From Poindextera sp036494815 (GTDB taxonomy: Bacteria > Pseudomonadota > Alphaproteobacteria > Caulobacterales > Caulobacteraceae), in NCBI GenBank assembly GCA_036494815.1, contig DASXNV010000100.1, forward strand, positions 62,001 to 126,000: a DNA stretch of 64,000 nucleotides, in the 5' to 3' direction. Positions 34,531-44,301 of the stretch are shown in pieces. The notes under the pieces were generated by a model, which saw nothing but the letters and a program-made list of their open reading frames with translations, was not told where the DNA came from and made no database searches. Numbering within the stretch: the first letter of the stretch is position 1; the number at the start of each line of letters is the position of its first letter. A program made the position numbers and the translations under genes.

Positions 34531-34779
34531 ATGGAGGTCAGGAACAGAGTTTTTCTTGAGCTATCTCTTGCATCCGTTTCCGGCATCATTTTTCTGGCTA
34601 CGTTGCTTTGGCCGGCATGGATCGAGTTTGTGTTCCATATCGATCCCGACGCGGGCCGTGGCGACCTCGAGAGAGCCATCGTCATTATCACCGCCGCGAC
34701 GACCGTCACCTGCTCATTGATCGCGCGCTTGGAATGGCGCAAGCGGCGGCTGGCTACAGGGGAGGCCGACGATGTCTGA
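34531..34779 (+). CDS. Small two-helix membrane protein, unknown function
   Basis: An 82-residue protein with two predicted membrane helices (about 10-32 and 46-67) joined by the loop HIDPDAGRGDLE. It ends in a basic segment (RLEWRKRRLATGEADDV). GGGAGG precedes the ATG. Its stop overlaps the start of the next gene by 8 nt, making it the first gene of the four-gene operon that ends with a radical SAM maturase. I do not recognise a named family. A membrane anchor or transporter-like accessory for the operon's product is only a guess. Confidence 0.75.
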   Translation: MEVRNRVFLELSLASVSGIIFLATLLWPAWIEFVFHIDPDAGRGDLERAIVIITAATTVTCSLIARLEWRKRRLATGEADDV

Positions 34780-35506
34780 CGAAATCAAGGCCTTGATCGC
34801 CAAGTCGTCCTTTAGTTTTGTCGGGACCGTCTTGCATCTCGGAGCGGCGACGACCACCGATGTTCCCATCGATGATCACACCGCCGTGGTTCACGTCGAC
34901 CACGTGCTGCATGCGCCGGAAGCCTTCAGCCAATTCGAGGGCCAACAGGTCACGCTGCAGTTGTCGCGCGATGTGGACCTGCCAACCGTCGGGCAGGCCT
35001 TCGCCTTTTTCGTAGAGGGACTGTCGTTCGGCGAGAGCGTCGCCGTGGCCGAGGTCGGCAGACTGCCGGTCGAGACCGTCGAGCCGCACGCCACCGCGGC
35101 CATGGAGGCTGGCGCGACCGCTGGAGCGTTCAACGGCCTGATCGGAGAAATGCAGCACGACGAACTTCGCAGCCACATGCAGCAGGCGGATGCTGTGGTC
35201 CTGGGCAAGGTCGTCGGCATCGAAAAGGTGGGGCCGAGCGCGCATTCCGAACATGATCCCGATTGGTGGCGCGCCACGCTTGAAGTGCACCATGTTGAGC
35301 GTGGGGACCTGCAGGCCGGCAAGGTTCAGGTTCTTTTCGCCAACAGCACCGATGTTCGCTGGCGTCGCGCTCCCAAGGCGAGAGCCTCTCAGAGCGGTGT
35401 CTGGGTGCTTCACCGCACTGAAGGAGATCTTCGGGACCTCGCCCCGTTTCAGATTCTTGATCCAAAGGACGTCCAACCGACACAGCAACTGGACACGATC
35501 CGCTAA
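34772..35506 (+). CDS. Uncharacterised protein with two similar beta-rich domains
   Basis: A 244-residue soluble protein without signal peptide. Two halves look alike: residues about 12-105 (FVGTVLHLGAAT, AVVHVDHVLHAPEAF, FAFFVEGLSF) and about 145-225 (VLGKVVGIEKVG, ATLEVHHVERGDLQAGKVQVLF, GVWVLHR). Each gives a beta-strand rise of the form V-x-G-x-V, a His-containing central strand and an 'ysfFV/gVWVLH' closing strand. This is consistent with an internal duplication of an OB-like barrel. It is co-transcribed with the small membrane protein upstream (overlap) and the Asp-box protein 15 nt downstream. No function can be assigned. Confidence 0.72.
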   Translation: MSDEIKALIAKSSFSFVGTVLHLGAATTTDVPIDDHTAVVHVDHVLHAPEAFSQFEGQQVTLQLSRDVDLPTVGQAFAFFVEGLSFGESVAVAEVGRLPVETVEPHATAAMEAGATAGAFNGLIGEMQHDELRSHMQQADAVVLGKVVGIEKVGPSAHSEHDPDWWRATLEVHHVERGDLQAGKVQVLFANSTDVRWRRAPKARASQSGVWVLHRTEGDLRDLAPFQILDPKDVQPTQQLDTIR

Positions 35507-35521
35507 GCAGGGATTGAGGCA

Positions 35522-37093
35522 ATGCTCAACATCGTCAACATGATCCCAGCCTCACTGAGCGGGGAGTCAAGCCAGGACAGCGAACCCAATCTCGCGGTCA
35601 ATCCTGAAAATACCAACGACATGGTCGGAACAGCGTTCACACCAGCGCCATTGGGCGGTTCGAACGCTCCGATCTATGTTTCAACCGATGGCGGCTCGAC
35701 CTGGAGCCTTCGCACCGTCGTGCCGGGCAATGGATTTGTGGGCACCGGCGACATCACAGTAGCCTTCGCCACGACCGGCGGCACGCTGTATGCGGGCACG
35801 CTCAATGGCTCGACCGGCCATTTGCAGATCCTGCGCACCAGCAGCTTCAGCTCGACATCGACCATGTCGGTGCTGGTGGACCGGGCCAACGAGGACCAGC
35901 CATGGGTGGTGGCCGGCAGCGTCGTCGCCAGCGGCGCCTCGCGCGATCGGGTCTATGTGGGCAACAATGATTTCAATCAGTCCGGCGGCAAGACGGCGAC
36001 CGTTGACGTTTCGCAGGACGCGGCTACGGCGCCTGCTCCGGCTGGGTTTTCGCCCATTCAGTTGGAGAAGGGCGCCACCACGGGCCAGGACGGACCGCCG
36101 GTTCGCACGGCGCTTCATTCTGATGGCACCGTCTACTGCGCCTTCCAGCGCTGGGCGAGCGGGACCTTTCCGAACCTAAATACAGACATCGTCGTGACCC
36201 GCGACGACAACTGGGGCGCAAGCTCGCCGCCTTTCAGCGCTTTGGTGGATTCTGGGAGTTCGGTGGTCGGACAGCGCGTGGCGACCAATCGATTCATCCG
36301 CTTCAACGCCACCATGGGCCAGGAGCGGCTAGGCTCCGACCTGACCATCGCCGTGGACCCGACGAACTCGAGTACGGTGTGGGTCGGCTGGTGCGACAGG
36401 GTCGGCGGCATGTCGGGCACCGACTGGACCGTTCACGTTGCGCGGTCGACGGACCGCGGCCAGACCTGGTCGGCCGACTTGCGGACGATAACGAACATCA
36501 AAAACCCCGCGCTGGCGATCAATTCCACAGGGCTGCTCGGTTTGCTCTATCAGCAGTTTACGGGCTCGACCTGGGACACCAAGCTTGAGTTCACCTCGAA
36601 CGGATGGTCGAGCGCGGTCACGCCGATCATCCTGCACACCGCGCCCTCGAACACCCCGACCGGCGCCTTCCTGCCCTATATCGGCGACTATGTGAGAATG
36701 CTGTGCGTGGGCACGAGTTTCTTTGGCGTGTTCTGTGGCAACAACACGCCGAACATGGCGAACTTCCCGAGCGGTGTGACCTATCAGAGGTCGGCCGACT
36801 GGACGACGCACACCTTGCTGAGCACGGACGGAGTCACTGTGGTGCAGCCGTCCATCGATCCGTTCTTCTTCCACTGGTCCGAGCTGATCATTCCGCGAGG
36901 CCCCATCATTGCTCGTGGGCCGATCGCGCGCGGACCGATTTCCCGTGGGCCCATAGCTCGCGGACCGATCGCCCGCGGACCGATTTCCCGCGGGCCGATC
37001 CTGCCGCAACCCATCCAGCCGCCATCTCCGATCGACCCTGGCCCAATCGCGCCGAGCCAAACCCAGAGCCAGGTTAAGGATCTGGACTTGTGA
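35522..37093 (+). CDS. Asp-box (sialidase-like) propeller with C-terminal RGPI repeats
   Basis: A 523-residue protein. It carries Asp-box motifs S-x-D-x-G-x-T-W: STDGGSTW at 54-61 and STDRGQTW near 315, typical of sialidase-type beta-propellers. The Arg triad and other sialidase catalytic residues cannot be identified, so enzyme activity is doubtful. There is no signal peptide. After the propeller (about 1-450), the tail has seven RGPI units in tandem (459-494), mostly of period 5. A Pro/Gln/Ile-rich segment (PQPIQPPSPIDPGPIAP) and an acidic end follow. The stop overlaps the radical SAM start, so the repetitive tail is a candidate substrate of that enzyme. This link is inference. Confidence 0.78.
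   Translation: MLNIVNMIPASLSGESSQDSEPNLAVNPENTNDMVGTAFTPAPLGGSNAPIYVSTDGGSTWSLRTVVPGNGFVGTGDITVAFATTGGTLYAGTLNGSTGHLQILRTSSFSSTSTMSVLVDRANEDQPWVVAGSVVASGASRDRVYVGNNDFNQSGGKTATVDVSQDAATAPAPAGFSPIQLEKGATTGQDGPPVRTALHSDGTVYCAFQRWASGTFPNLNTDIVVTRDDNWGASSPPFSALVDSGSSVVGQRVATNRFIRFNATMGQERLGSDLTIAVDPTNSSTVWVGWCDRVGGMSGTDWTVHVARSTDRGQTWSADLRTITNIKNPALAINSTGLLGLLYQQFTGSTWDTKLEFTSNGWSSAVTPIILHTAPSNTPTGAFLPYIGDYVRMLCVGTSFFGVFCGNNTPNMANFPSGVTYQRSADWTTHTLLSTDGVTVVQPSIDPFFFHWSELIIPRGPIIARGPIARGPISRGPIARGPIARGPISRGPILPQPIQPPSPIDPGPIAPSQTQSQVKDLDL
36896..37003 (+). repeat. Tandem RGPI-coding repeat array
   Basis: Seven in-frame units encoding Arg-Gly-Pro-Ile plus Ala, Ser or Leu; the first has an extra Ile. 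Units are 15 nt long (18 nt for the first). Third codon positions vary (CGA/CGT/CGC, GGC/GGG/GGA, ATC/ATT/ATA), so the protein repeat rather than the DNA repeat is conserved. Part of the Asp-box gene. Confidence 0.9.
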
Positions 37094-39039
37094 CCTTGCT
37101 CGCTCCGCAGGAGCGAGTTCTGCTGGTCAGCATGCCCTTTGGGGCGCTGGAACGACCGGCCTTGTCCCTGGGGCTTTTGAAGGCGCACTGCGACCGGCTC
37201 GGTGTGCCGTGCGATACGCGCTATCTGGCTTTCGACTTCGCCGACCGTGTGGGACTGGGTGACTATCTCTGGCTGTGCTCGGATGACGTCCCGTACACGG
37301 CCTTCGCCGGTGAATGGCTGTTCGCCTCAGCCTTGTATGGTTCGCGTCCGTACGCGGACGCCGGTTATATTGATGAGGTGCTGCAGCGAACCTGGAGGTG
37401 TGACCAGGGCGCGCTTGCGCGCCTGAAGCGCATGCGCGGCCAAGTCGAGCCCTTTTTGGACCAGTGCATGGAGGCGGTCGCCTGGGGCGAGTACACCCTT
37501 GTAGGGTTCACCTCGGTTTTTCAGCAGAATCTTGCGTCCCTGGCGCTGGCTGCTCGACTCAAGCGCGCACATCCCCAGCTGACGATCTGCTTCGGCGGCG
37601 CCAATTGGGAAGAGGTGATGGGCGTCGCACTTCAAGCACAGTTTCCGTTTGTCGATCTCGCCTTCTCTGGAGAGGCGGATGAGTCCTTTCCCGCCGTGCT
37701 GATGGCGCGGCGAGAGGCGAGAGGCGTTCAAGGCATACGCGGTGTGACGGCCAGCGCCAGCAATGGTCTCGCCGCCTCCGCCGCGGCGGAACGCGTCCTG
37801 GACATGGATAGCGTGCCGACGCCGCAGTTCGACGAGTTCTTCGAGCAATTCCACAGCAGCTCGGCGGGCGGAGCGATCACGCCAAGCCTGCTCATGGAGA
37901 CCTCCCGCGGCTGTTGGTGGGGGGAGCGCGAACATTGCACCTTTTGCGGACTCAATGGCGCGACCATGGCGTTTCGCAGCAAGACGCCCGGCAGGGTCAT
38001 CCAGGAGATCACGGACCTGCGCACGCGCCATGGGGTCCAGACTTTCAATATGGTCGATGACATCCTCGATATGAGTTATTTCCGCTCAGTGCTGCCAAGT
38101 CTTGCGGAAGCAAAGCTGGGGATCGACTTTTTCTGGGAAATCAAAGCCAATCTTACCCATCATCAGGTGCGATTGCTCCGAGATGCCGGAGTCTCGTCAG
38201 TGCAGCCCGGAATTGAGAGCCTGAGCGATCATGTGTTGAAGCTCATGCGAAAAGGCACGACGGCCTTCCGCAATATCGAGCTTCTCAAATGGTGCAAGGA
38301 ATATGGGGTGAAGCCATACTGGAACCTCTTGTACGGCTTTCCCGGCGAGAGGCTTGAAGACTACGACAGGACCGCCTCCCTTATTCCCGCGATCTGGCAC
38401 CTCGATCCTCCCACCGGATACGGTCCGATCCGGGTCGATCGATTTAGTCCCTACCATGCGGATCCCGCGGCGTTCGGGATGGTCAATTTGCGGCCCATGG
38501 CGCCCTTCACCTATTTGTACCCGTTCGAGCAGAAGCAACTGCAAAATATCGCCTATTATTTTGACTTCGACTATTCAAACGATAGGACCGATGACGCCTA
38601 CGCTCACGGAGCTATTGATCTAGTGCGCGCCTGGATGGCGGACGGGAATCGCGGAACGCTGGTGTTGAGCCGGCAATTCGGTGGCGCGATCGAGCTTTTG
38701 GACACGAGAGGCGAACGCGCGGCGGCCCCCGAGAGGGCGAGGCTGCAGGGCTGGAAGGCGGCGGTCTACCTGGCCTGCGATCGCGGGCAACCCTTGTCCA
38801 GCCTCTTGAACCTGCCGCAAGTCGACGCAGAAGGTATTGGAGCAGATCACCTGAGGGCGTTTCTTGACCGGTGCGTCGAGCATCAGTTGATGATCAGCAG
38901 CGGGCAGTCTTGGCTCAATGTCGCAGTTCACGTCCCGGCACGTGAGCATGTGGAGATAGAAAGCCTTGATCCGCCGACAGGCGTGGTGTTGGGGCGAACT
39001 CTGACGGCCAGCCACGACCCAGGTCCGCGGGCGTTGTAA
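37090..39039 (+). CDS. B12-type radical SAM enzyme, RiPP-maturation C-methyltransferase family
   Basis: A 649-residue enzyme. N-terminal residues about 8-205 form a cobalamin-binding-like fold (VLLVSMPFGALERPALSLGLL; LTICFGGANWEEVMG; FSGEADESFPAVL). The radical SAM core starts at 270 with cysteines C275, C283 and C286, spaced C-x7-C-x2-C within RGCWWGEREHCTFCGLNG. This unusual spacing and context is the hallmark of the 'ribosomal peptide maturation radical SAM protein 1' family. Members are thought to C-methylate precursor peptides. The GTG start overlaps the stop of the RGPI-repeat gene. No separate short precursor with a known leader is visible nearby, so the substrate is open. The C-terminal part (about 500-649) may bind the substrate. 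Confidence 0.88.
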   Translation: MTLLAPQERVLLVSMPFGALERPALSLGLLKAHCDRLGVPCDTRYLAFDFADRVGLGDYLWLCSDDVPYTAFAGEWLFASALYGSRPYADAGYIDEVLQRTWRCDQGALARLKRMRGQVEPFLDQCMEAVAWGEYTLVGFTSVFQQNLASLALAARLKRAHPQLTICFGGANWEEVMGVALQAQFPFVDLAFSGEADESFPAVLMARREARGVQGIRGVTASASNGLAASAAAERVLDMDSVPTPQFDEFFEQFHSSSAGGAITPSLLMETSRGCWWGEREHCTFCGLNGATMAFRSKTPGRVIQEITDLRTRHGVQTFNMVDDILDMSYFRSVLPSLAEAKLGIDFFWEIKANLTHHQVRLLRDAGVSSVQPGIESLSDHVLKLMRKGTTAFRNIELLKWCKEYGVKPYWNLLYGFPGERLEDYDRTASLIPAIWHLDPPTGYGPIRVDRFSPYHADPAAFGMVNLRPMAPFTYLYPFEQKQLQNIAYYFDFDYSNDRTDDAYAHGAIDLVRAWMADGNRGTLVLSRQFGGAIELLDTRGERAAAPERARLQGWKAAVYLACDRGQPLSSLLNLPQVDAEGIGADHLRAFLDRCVEHQLMISSGQSWLNVAVHVPAREHVEIESLDPPTGVVLGRTLTASHDPGPRAL

Positions 39040-39080
39040 TGCGGCGGGCGGTCCGAACAGGCGCAAGCGGCGCGGGCGAG

Positions 39081-39929
39081 CTAAGCTGTCAGCGCCCGCC
39101 GTTCGGCCAGCACATCTTCAACGCTTACGGCCGGTAGCCAATCGGGTGGCGCACTGTGTTCGATCGCGCCTGCGATTTCGCGCAATGCTGGCGCCAGCAC
39201 CTCGACCGCGTGGCGCTGAGCGCCGGCGTGGAAACGCATGCCGATGTTCAACGCCGCCGCCACCCGCCCGTCGCGATTGCGAACAGGCGCGGCGATGGAG
39301 CAGAGTCCAAGTTCAAGCTCCTGTTCCACATAGGCGAAGCCCTGGTCGCGAACCTGTCCGATAGCCCTTCGCAGATCGTCGGGGTCAACGATGGTGAAAT
39401 CCGTTTGCCGGGGCAGGGGGCTCGTCGTGAGCCAGGCGCTGAGTTCGCTGTCTGTCAGGCCGGCGAGCAGAACTCGGCCCATCGAACTACAGAATGCCGG
39501 CAGACGGGCGCCGACGCCGAGCGAGACGGTCATCACCTTGCGCACCGGAACACGCGCCACATAGACGATGGACTGGCCGTCGAGCACGGCCATCGAGCAG
39601 CTCTCATCCACTTGCCGCGATAGCGTCTCCATCCACGGCTGGGCGAACTCGGTCAGATTCAGCGAGCCGAGATAGGCGAAGCCGAGCTCCAGCACGCGCG
39701 GCGCGAGCGTGAATTCGCGCCTGACCGCGCGCAGATAGCCCAGGTGCTGCAGGGTCAGGACCAGCCGGCGGGCCGCCGCGCGCGACAGGCCGGTGCGCGC
39801 CGCGATCGCGGCGAGGCTGAGGCTAGGATGGTCGCGATCGAACGCGCGCAGGACCGACAGGCCGCGGGCCAGCGACTGGACAAAGTCGCCAGTGCGCTCA
39901 AACTCGAAGTTCTGGGCTTTGGCGGACAT
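39081..39929 (-). CDS. IclR family transcriptional regulator
   Basis: A 282-residue regulator. The N-terminal winged helix (about 15-75) reads FVQSLARGLSVLRAFDRDHPSLSLAAIAARTGLSRAAARRLVLTL, close to the PcaR/PobR branch that controls aromatic-acid genes. The C-terminal effector domain (90-260) has SMGRVLLAGL and GFAYVEQELELGLCSIAAPV. It is divergent from the seven-gene operon starting at 40052. Two palindromes with TGCG half-sites lie in the 122-nt gap. It most likely controls that operon and itself, in response to a pathway metabolite. Confidence 0.92.
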   Translation of the reverse strand: MSAKAQNFEFERTGDFVQSLARGLSVLRAFDRDHPSLSLAAIAARTGLSRAAARRLVLTLQHLGYLRAVRREFTLAPRVLELGFAYLGSLNLTEFAQPWMETLSRQVDESCSMAVLDGQSIVYVARVPVRKVMTVSLGVGARLPAFCSSMGRVLLAGLTDSELSAWLTTSPLPRQTDFTIVDPDDLRRAIGQVRDQGFAYVEQELELGLCSIAAPVRNRDGRVAAALNIGMRFHAGAQRHAVEVLAPALREIAGAIEHSAPPDWLPAVSVEDVLAERRALTA

Positions 39930-39982
39930 GGACGCTCAGGGACCTTGCGGCGATTGACAAGCCAGATTGGGTGTTCCTAGCA

Positions 39983-40020
39983 TTGTGCGCAATACGCACG
40001 TTTGTGCGATAACCGCACAA
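39983..40020. promoter_or_regulatory. Two tandem IclR-type palindromes
   Basis: Site 1: TTGTGCG-CAATA-CGCAC (39983-39999). Site 2: TTGTGCG-ATAAC-CGCACAA (40002-40020), perfectly symmetrical. Both have 5-nt spacers, and their centres are 19 nt apart. They lie between the divergent IclR gene and its neighbour. Site 2 ends 31 nt upstream of the first operon gene. Confidence 0.75.
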
Positions 40021-40051
40021 TCTGAATTTTGAGGGATGAAACGCAAACCCG

Positions 40052-41386
40052 ATGTCGTCCGAGCGCCGCGACGTCCTGCACAGCTGGTGTGTCCAGGCCG
40101 ATTGGGACGCACCGACGGTGGTCGGCGGCGCGGGCGCCCGCTTGGTCCTGCAGGACGGTCGCTCGATCCTCGACCTCAGCAGCCAGGCCGAGTGCTGTAA
40201 TCTCGGCCACCAGCACCCGAGGGTGGTCGCCGCCATTCGCGATCAGGCCGAGCGCCTGTGCTTTGTGGCCAACGCCTGGGGCGCAAGCCCGCGAGCCGAA
40301 TTGGCGGCGCGGCTGCTGGAGGTGTCCGGGTTCGAGGGCGGGCGGGTGTTCTTCACCCTGAGCGGGGCCGACGCCAACGAGCATGCGGTCAAGTTCGCCC
40401 GCCAGGCAGCGGGCAAGCCAAACGGGTTGATGGTGGCGAGGGATCGCTCGTACCATGGCGCCAGCTATATGGGCATGGCCCTGTCGGGCGACAGCCGCAC
40501 GCGATCGCAGGTCGACCGCGGCGCCTATGGCGTGCGTCACGTCCCGCCGCCCTACGCCTACCGCTGCCCGTTCGGCAGCGACAGCGACGAGGACTGCGGG
40601 CGCCACGCGGCTCAAGCGGTGCGGGGGGTCATAGCGGCCGAGGGCGCTGACCGAGTGGCGGCGGTGCTAGTGGAACCCAATGCTGGCACCAACGGCATAG
40701 TCGCGCCAGACAGCTACTGGCCGGAACTGCGACGCCACACGGCCGAAGAGGGCGTCTATCTGATCGCCGACGAGGTGATGAGCGGCTTCGGGCGCTGCGG
40801 CGAGTGGTTCGCCTGGCAGCGTTACGGCGAGGCGGGCCGGCCCGACCTGATGACCCTGGCCAAGGGCCTGACCGGGGCTATGGTCCCCTTGGGCGCTGTG
40901 GTGCTGTCAGCCAAGGTGGCGGCGCGGCTCGAACACGACATGCTCTACACCGGCCTGACCTATTGCGGCCACCCGCTGGCCTGCGCCGCCGGCGTCGCCG
41001 CCCTGGCCGCCTATGAGGACGAGGGCCTGATCGCGCGCTCGCGGACCTTGGGCGCGGGGCTGCTGGCCGAGCTCAAGCGGATGCAGGCGCGCCATGCCGT
41101 GATCGGCGACGTGCGCGGCGGCCATGGGCTTTTCGCGGTGATCGAACTTGTGGCGGATCGGGGCACGCGCGCGCCGCACGCGCCCTGGCCGCAGCAACCG
41201 CCGGCGCTGAAGGCGCTCGTGGAGGCCGCCATGGCCGAGGGCGTGTCCCTGGCCACGCGCGGCGGCCTGATCATCCTGGCGCCGCCGCTGGTGATTTCCG
41301 AGGGCGAGCTTGCGAACGGCTTGGCCCTGCTGGATCGTCTGCTGTCGCGCTTCTTCCCGAACCCCGAGCCGAGCGGTCCGTCATGA
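40052..41386 (+). CDS. Class III aminotransferase (PLP-dependent), first copy
   Basis: A 444-residue fold-type I aminotransferase. The PLP-binding lysine is in LMTLAKGLTGAMVPLGAV, preceded by IADEVMSGFGRCGEWFA. The substrate region SQAECCNLGHQHPRVV is somewhat unusual and differs from GABA or ornithine enzymes. It opens the operon under the IclR palindromes; the next gene starts 4 nt before its stop. No good ribosome site precedes the ATG. It should transfer the amino group of the pathway's amine or amino acid to an oxo acid; the actual substrate is unknown. Confidence 0.87.
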   Translation: MSSERRDVLHSWCVQADWDAPTVVGGAGARLVLQDGRSILDLSSQAECCNLGHQHPRVVAAIRDQAERLCFVANAWGASPRAELAARLLEVSGFEGGRVFFTLSGADANEHAVKFARQAAGKPNGLMVARDRSYHGASYMGMALSGDSRTRSQVDRGAYGVRHVPPPYAYRCPFGSDSDEDCGRHAAQAVRGVIAAEGADRVAAVLVEPNAGTNGIVAPDSYWPELRRHTAEEGVYLIADEVMSGFGRCGEWFAWQRYGEAGRPDLMTLAKGLTGAMVPLGAVVLSAKVAARLEHDMLYTGLTYCGHPLACAAGVAALAAYEDEGLIARSRTLGAGLLAELKRMQARHAVIGDVRGGHGLFAVIELVADRGTRAPHAPWPQQPPALKALVEAAMAEGVSLATRGGLIILAPPLVISEGELANGLALLDRLLSRFFPNPEPSGPS

Positions 41387-42951
41387 GCTTTCGTCTGACC
41401 TACGCCACCATGTTCGATCCGCCGGAGGAGATGCACCAGCGCTTCGATGAAGCCCTGGTTAAGGTGCAGGCCGGCCTTGGCGCCGCCGCTGACCTGTTCA
41501 TCGACGGCGAGGACCGCAAAGCCAGCCGCTACGCCGCCAAGCTGAGCCCGATAGACCGGGACCTGCGCCTGGGTGAATTTCCCATCGCTGTCGAGGCTGA
41601 CGTGGAGGCCGCCATGGCCGCGGCGCACCGGGCCTATCCTGGGTGGCGCGCCACACCCTTGGAAGACCGCGTGCGGCTGATGCGGCGCGTCGCTGACATC
41701 ATCGAGCAGCGGGTCTACGAGATCGCCGCCGCCCTGACCCTGGAGGTGGGCAAGAATCGGATGGAGGCGCTGGGCGAGGCCCAGGAGACGGTGGACTTTT
41801 TCCGCGACTACGCCGCCGATTTCGAGCGCAACAACGGCTACGACCACGTCCTGCCCGACGATCCGCTGCCGGGCGTGGTCTCGCACAATCGCAGTGTTAT
41901 GCGTCCCTATGGGCCCTGGGTGGTGATCGCGCCGTTCAACTTTCCCCTGGCCCTGGCGGGAGGCCCGACAGCGGCGGCGCTGGTCACCGGCAATACGGTG
42001 GTGGTCAAGGGCTCGCTGGATACGCCGTGGGCGGGACGGCTCTTGGCCGACTGCCTGCGCGACGCCGGCCTGCCGCCAGGGGTGTTCAACTATCTGTCGG
42101 GCTCCGGCGCCGAGGTCGGCCAGGCCCTTGTGGTTCATCCGCGGACCACGGGCGTCACCTTCACCGGCTCGGCCGCAGTGGGCATGAGCCTGGCGCGGCG
42201 CCTGGTGGGCGGCGCCTATCCGCGCCCCTGCATCGCCGAAATGGGCGGCAAGAACCCCTGCATCGTCACAGAACACGCCGATCTGGACGCCGCCGCCATG
42301 GGCATCGCGCGCTCGGCCTACGGCATGGGGGGGCAGAAGTGCTCGGCCTTGTCGCGGCTCTATGTGCAAGAGAGCGTGGCTGACGCCCTGATCGAAAAGC
42401 TGACCCAGCGAATCCAGGCCATTCAGATCGGCGATCCGCGGCGCCGCGAGGCCTGGCTGGGTCCGGTGGTCAATCAGAGGGCCTATGACGCCTATGCCGA
42501 ATATGCCCAGCAGCTGAGCGAGCAGGGCGCGCGCCTGATCGCAGGAGGGCGCCAGCTCACCGACGGCGACTTCGCCCGCGGCTTCTATGTGGAGCCGATC
42601 CTGGCTGAGGCCGGCGCAGACCACCCCTTGTGGAAGCAGGAAATGTTCACACCGGCCCTGATGCTGTGTCGGGTCGCCGACCGGGACGAGGCCATGCGCC
42701 TGGCCAATGACAGCGACGTGGGCCTGACCGCCGGTGTCTATGGCTCGGACGACGACGTCGCCTGGTTCCACGACAATATCGAGGCCGGCGTCACCTACGC
42801 CAATCGCGCCCAGGGGGCCACCACCGGCGCCTGGCCAGGCTACCAGCCCTTCGCCGGCTGGAAGGGCTCCAGCTCCACCGGCAAGGCCATCGCCTCCTTC
42901 TACTATCTGCCCCAGTACCTGCGCGAACAATCGCGCACGGTTGTGGTCTGA
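41383..42951 (+). CDS. Aldehyde dehydrogenase, glutamate-semialdehyde (P5C) dehydrogenase-like
   Basis: A 522-residue NAD(P)-dependent aldehyde dehydrogenase. Catalytic Cys320 lies in GGQKCSALSR and general base Glu286 in IAEMGGKNPC; the cofactor loop is PFNFPLALAGGPTAAAL. The N-terminal 40 residues, the GQKCSA pattern and the segment AGVTYANRAQGATTGAWPGYQPFAGWKGS resemble 1-pyrroline-5-carboxylate dehydrogenases (RocA/PutA type). It overlaps the preceding aminotransferase gene by 4 nt. It would oxidise the semialdehyde produced by transamination of a diamine or omega-amino acid. That step is inferred from context. Confidence 0.9.
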   Translation: MSFRLTYATMFDPPEEMHQRFDEALVKVQAGLGAAADLFIDGEDRKASRYAAKLSPIDRDLRLGEFPIAVEADVEAAMAAAHRAYPGWRATPLEDRVRLMRRVADIIEQRVYEIAAALTLEVGKNRMEALGEAQETVDFFRDYAADFERNNGYDHVLPDDPLPGVVSHNRSVMRPYGPWVVIAPFNFPLALAGGPTAAALVTGNTVVVKGSLDTPWAGRLLADCLRDAGLPPGVFNYLSGSGAEVGQALVVHPRTTGVTFTGSAAVGMSLARRLVGGAYPRPCIAEMGGKNPCIVTEHADLDAAAMGIARSAYGMGGQKCSALSRLYVQESVADALIEKLTQRIQAIQIGDPRRREAWLGPVVNQRAYDAYAEYAQQLSEQGARLIAGGRQLTDGDFARGFYVEPILAEAGADHPLWKQEMFTPALMLCRVADRDEAMRLANDSDVGLTAGVYGSDDDVAWFHDNIEAGVTYANRAQGATTGAWPGYQPFAGWKGSSSTGKAIASFYYLPQYLREQSRTVVV

Positions 42952-42968
42952 ACCCGCAAGGACGTCCT

Positions 42969-44297
<1,329 letters not shown>

Positions 44298-44301
44298 GGG
44301 C

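Noticed and set aside
36896..37003. Possible CRISPR or DNA minisatellite
   Set aside because: Units are 15 nt, lack spacers, stay in frame and vary at third codon positions; this is a protein repeat.
40036..40120. ATG at 40036 with nearby GAGGG as start of the first aminotransferase
   Set aside because: It is out of frame with the enzyme and reads an Arg/Pro-rich shadow; the ATG at 40052 gives the family N terminus.
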